Assembly: GCA_020720345.1 (NCBI GenBank)
Contig: DYOT01000040.1
Location: forward strand, 1 to 8,843
Direction of reading: 5' to 3'
Length of the DNA stretch: 8,843 nucleotides
Source: Candidatus Caenarcanum sp.
Lineage (GTDB): Bacteria > Cyanobacteriota > Vampirovibrionia > Gastranaerophilales > UBA9971
Part shown: piece by piece, positions 6,966-8,843 of the stretch
Position numbering within the stretch: position 1 is the stretch's first letter
How the letters are laid out: each line of letters opens with the position of its first letter
Program-made: the position numbers and the translations under genes
Notes under the pieces: model-generated
Told to the model about the DNA's origin: nothing
Database searches by the model: none
What the model saw: the letters and a program-made list of their open reading frames with translations, nothing else

Positions 6966-8464
6966 AAATATACGATACTCTATCTCAAAAAATAAGAGAA
7001 TTCATTCCCCTTGAGGGAAACAAGGTAAAAATGTATGTCTGTGGTCCAACAGTGTACGACTTGCCTCATTTGGGTCATGCAAGATGTTATATTACCTGGG
7101 ATGTAGTATCAAGATATCTGCGATTTAAAGGCTATGAAGTTACTTATGTCAGAAATATTACCGATGTTGACGATAAAATAATAAAAAGGGCGAAAGAAAA
7201 TGACGTAACTCCAGAAGAATTGGCTTCCAAATACTATAAAGAGTTTCAAAAAGCTATGGAATCACTAAATGTTGCCCCTCCTGATATTGAACCCAAAGCT
7301 ACAGAAACTATACAAGAAATGATTGATATTATCAAAAAACTTGAAGCTAATGGTTATGCTTATGCTTCGGACGGGGATGTGTACTTCAGGGTTGCTAAAT
7401 TTATAAAATATGGAAGGCTCAGCAAGCAAAGCATTGGTGATCTTCAGTCAGGTGCACGGGTTGAGGCTTCCACTAAAAAAGAAAATCCTCTTGATTTTGC
7501 ACTATGGAAAGCTGTAAAAAATTCTGAAGAAATTTCATGGGACAGCCCATGGGGGAAAGGCAGACCGGGCTGGCACATAGAATGTTCCGCTATGTCTAAA
7601 AAATACCTCGGGGAACAGATTGATATTCATGCCGGCGGACAGGATTTGATTTTCCCTCACCATGAAAATGAAAAAGCACAATCAGAAGCAGCCTTCGGGA
7701 AAAATTTCGTTAATTTCTGGATGCATAACGGATTTGTAACAACAAACAATGAAAAAATGTCCAAGTCTCTCAAAAATTTCTTCACTATAAACGATTTACT
7801 GGAAAAATACGATGCAACCACAATCAGGTTCTTTATACTTACAAACCACTACAGGATGCCTGTTGAATTTTCTGATGACTCGCTGCAAGCTGCCAAAAAT
7901 GGTGTAAAAAGGCTTAAAAACGCTTATGAAGATATTAAAAATACAGTCGGTCAAGAAAAAATTGACGAAGCAGATAAATTAATAAATCCAATAATTGACG
8001 AAATAGCTAAAACAGGTCAGCTTCCTTTCCATAAAATAGATGAAATGCCATCGCTTGAAGAAAAAATTCCTACAGAAAATCTGGAAGGCATCATAATAAA
8101 TTTTAATGATTTCAAAAATGCCATGGATGATGATTTTAATACTTCAAAAGCTCTTTCGGTGCTTTTTGATATTGCAAATAAAGGACAAAAAATAAAAGCA
8201 TCTGCAAATCCTGAAGCATGTGCTTATTGTGCGGCATTTTTATCAATATTAGCTTCCGTACTGGGCTTTGACCTGAAAAAATCAGAATCTATAGATGATA
8301 ATCTTTCTGTGCAGCTTATGGATATTATTATCTCCATAAGACAAAAAGCAAGAGAAGAAAAAAACTGGGTTATGTCAGATTTCATAAGGGATGAACTTGG
8401 AAAACTGAATATAGCTATTAAAGATCAAAAAGACAAGCCGACAAGCTGGAGTTTACAGGATTAA
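6962..8464 (+). CDS. cysS: cysteinyl-tRNA synthetase (CysRS)
   Basis: A class I synthetase that charges tRNA-Cys with cysteine. The HIGH-type motif is in CGPTVYDLPHLGHAR (27-41) and the KMSKS motif is exact (265-269). The four zinc ligands that select cysteine are present: Cys27, Cys208 (in GWHIECSAMS), His233 and Glu237 (in FPHHENEKAQ). MDDDFNT (388-394) marks the helical domain after the core. The protein has 500 residues, longer than the usual 460-470. The excess is mostly an acidic, low-complexity stretch around 328-380, between the core and MDDDFNT. The start codon overlaps the end of gltX, and no other start fits. mrnC begins 11 bases after the stop, so gltX, cysS and mrnC look like one operon. 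Confidence 0.98.
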   Translation: MKIYDTLSQKIREFIPLEGNKVKMYVCGPTVYDLPHLGHARCYITWDVVSRYLRFKGYEVTYVRNITDVDDKIIKRAKENDVTPEELASKYYKEFQKAMESLNVAPPDIEPKATETIQEMIDIIKKLEANGYAYASDGDVYFRVAKFIKYGRLSKQSIGDLQSGARVEASTKKENPLDFALWKAVKNSEEISWDSPWGKGRPGWHIECSAMSKKYLGEQIDIHAGGQDLIFPHHENEKAQSEAAFGKNFVNFWMHNGFVTTNNEKMSKSLKNFFTINDLLEKYDATTIRFFILTNHYRMPVEFSDDSLQAAKNGVKRLKNAYEDIKNTVGQEKIDEADKLINPIIDEIAKTGQLPFHKIDEMPSLEEKIPTENLEGIIINFNDFKNAMDDDFNTSKALSVLFDIANKGQKIKASANPEACAYCAAFLSILASVLGFDLKKSESIDDNLSVQLMDIIISIRQKAREEKNWVMSDFIRDELGKLNIAIKDQKDKPTSWSLQD

Positions 8465-8475
8465 TTGAATATAAA

Positions 8476-8843
8476 ATGAGTGAATTACCTATAAGATCAT
8501 ATGCATTTATTGGCGATGCTGTTTATGAAGTGTTTGTCAGGGAAAAAACTATTCTTATTACTACAAAACCTGAAATACTCCATAAAATAACTTCTTCTGT
8601 TGTGAAAGCTGAATTTCATGCGGAAATTTTTGAAAAAATTCAGGAGTTTCTCAACGAAGATGAAAAAAATATAGCAAGAAGAGCAAGAAATCTTTCTGTA
8701 ACGACTGCAAGACGTACAAATCAGGTGCTCCACAGGCTAAGCACTGCTTTTGAAGCCGTTGTGGGCTATCTTTATTTGCAGGACAAAGACAGATTAAAGG
8801 CTCTATTTGATTTCATAGAGCCTTTAATTGATGAAAAATTAGT
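8476..8843 (+). CDS. mrnC: mini-ribonuclease III (3' end beyond the window)
   Basis: Mini-III is a small dimeric RNase III-type nuclease without the double-stranded RNA-binding domain; in Bacillus it matures 23S rRNA. Translation from the ATG at 8476 gives 122 complete codons and no stop before the window ends. Family members are about 130-145 residues, so only a short tail is missing. Recognisable are SYAFIGDAVYEVFVRE (8-23) with the catalytic Asp14, the ARRARN basic segment (67-72), and AFEAVVGYLYLQDKDRL (91-107) with the catalytic Glu93. The gene lies 11 bases after cysS, the same neighbour as in Firmicutes (cysS-mrnC), which supports the call. No good Shine-Dalgarno sequence precedes the ATG (the nearest is AGGA at 8457-8460), so it may depend on coupling with cysS. 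Confidence 0.93.
   Translation, partial: MSELPIRSYAFIGDAVYEVFVREKTILITTKPEILHKITSSVVKAEFHAEIFEKIQEFLNEDEKNIARRARNLSVTTARRTNQVLHRLSTAFEAVVGYLYLQDKDRLKALFDFIEPLIDEKL

Noticed and set aside
8497..8733. Minus-strand 78-codon frame near the window end
   Set aside because: It is the complement of mrnC, whose plus-strand frame has clear Mini-III motifs.

Overview
The window reads as chromosomal DNA from an AT-rich (GC in the mid-30s percent by eye), probably anaerobic, uncultured bacterium. It carries core housekeeping genes plus one gene from acetyl-CoA (Wood-Ljungdahl) carbon metabolism. The glutamyl-tRNA synthetase has a cyanobacterial-looking N-terminus (GNLHVGTARTALFN), so a non-photosynthetic relative of Cyanobacteria (Vampirovibrionia/Melainabacteria-like) is one possibility. 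That is a low-confidence guess from remembered family patterns; no marker gene here settles the taxon.

Layout. A type I-beta DAHP synthase (aroF, minus strand, 86-1096) diverges from a 404-residue protein of unknown function (1293-2507, plus). After 88 bases comes a corrinoid iron-sulfur protein small-subunit homologue (acsD/cdhD-like, 2596-3408), then 22 bases and glutaminyl-tRNA synthetase (glnS, 3431-5194). glnS ends at a strong intrinsic terminator (5237-5268). The rest of the 304-base gap before gltX is a composite palindromic repeat (5284-5480). Then follow gltX (5499-6965), cysS (6962-8464, overlapping gltX by 4 bases) and a mini-ribonuclease III gene (mrnC, 8476 to beyond the window end). 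All genes from 1293 onward are on the plus strand.

How they work together. Three aminoacyl-tRNA synthetases (Gln, Glu, Cys) and an rRNA-maturation nuclease make this mainly a translation locus. gltX-cysS-mrnC matches the core of the well-known Firmicutes gltX-cysE-cysS-mrnC cluster, without cysE. Having both GlnRS and GluRS suggests direct charging of tRNA-Gln.

Most unusual points: a GC-rich, hairpin-containing 24-codon in-frame insertion in the C-terminal part of glnS (4784-4855); an AcsD homologue that lacks the usual N-terminal extension and has no pathway partner in view; and a nested palindromic repeat that fills the gltX leader and ends three bases before its Shine-Dalgarno region. No CRISPR array, transposase, tRNA, rRNA or phage gene was seen.
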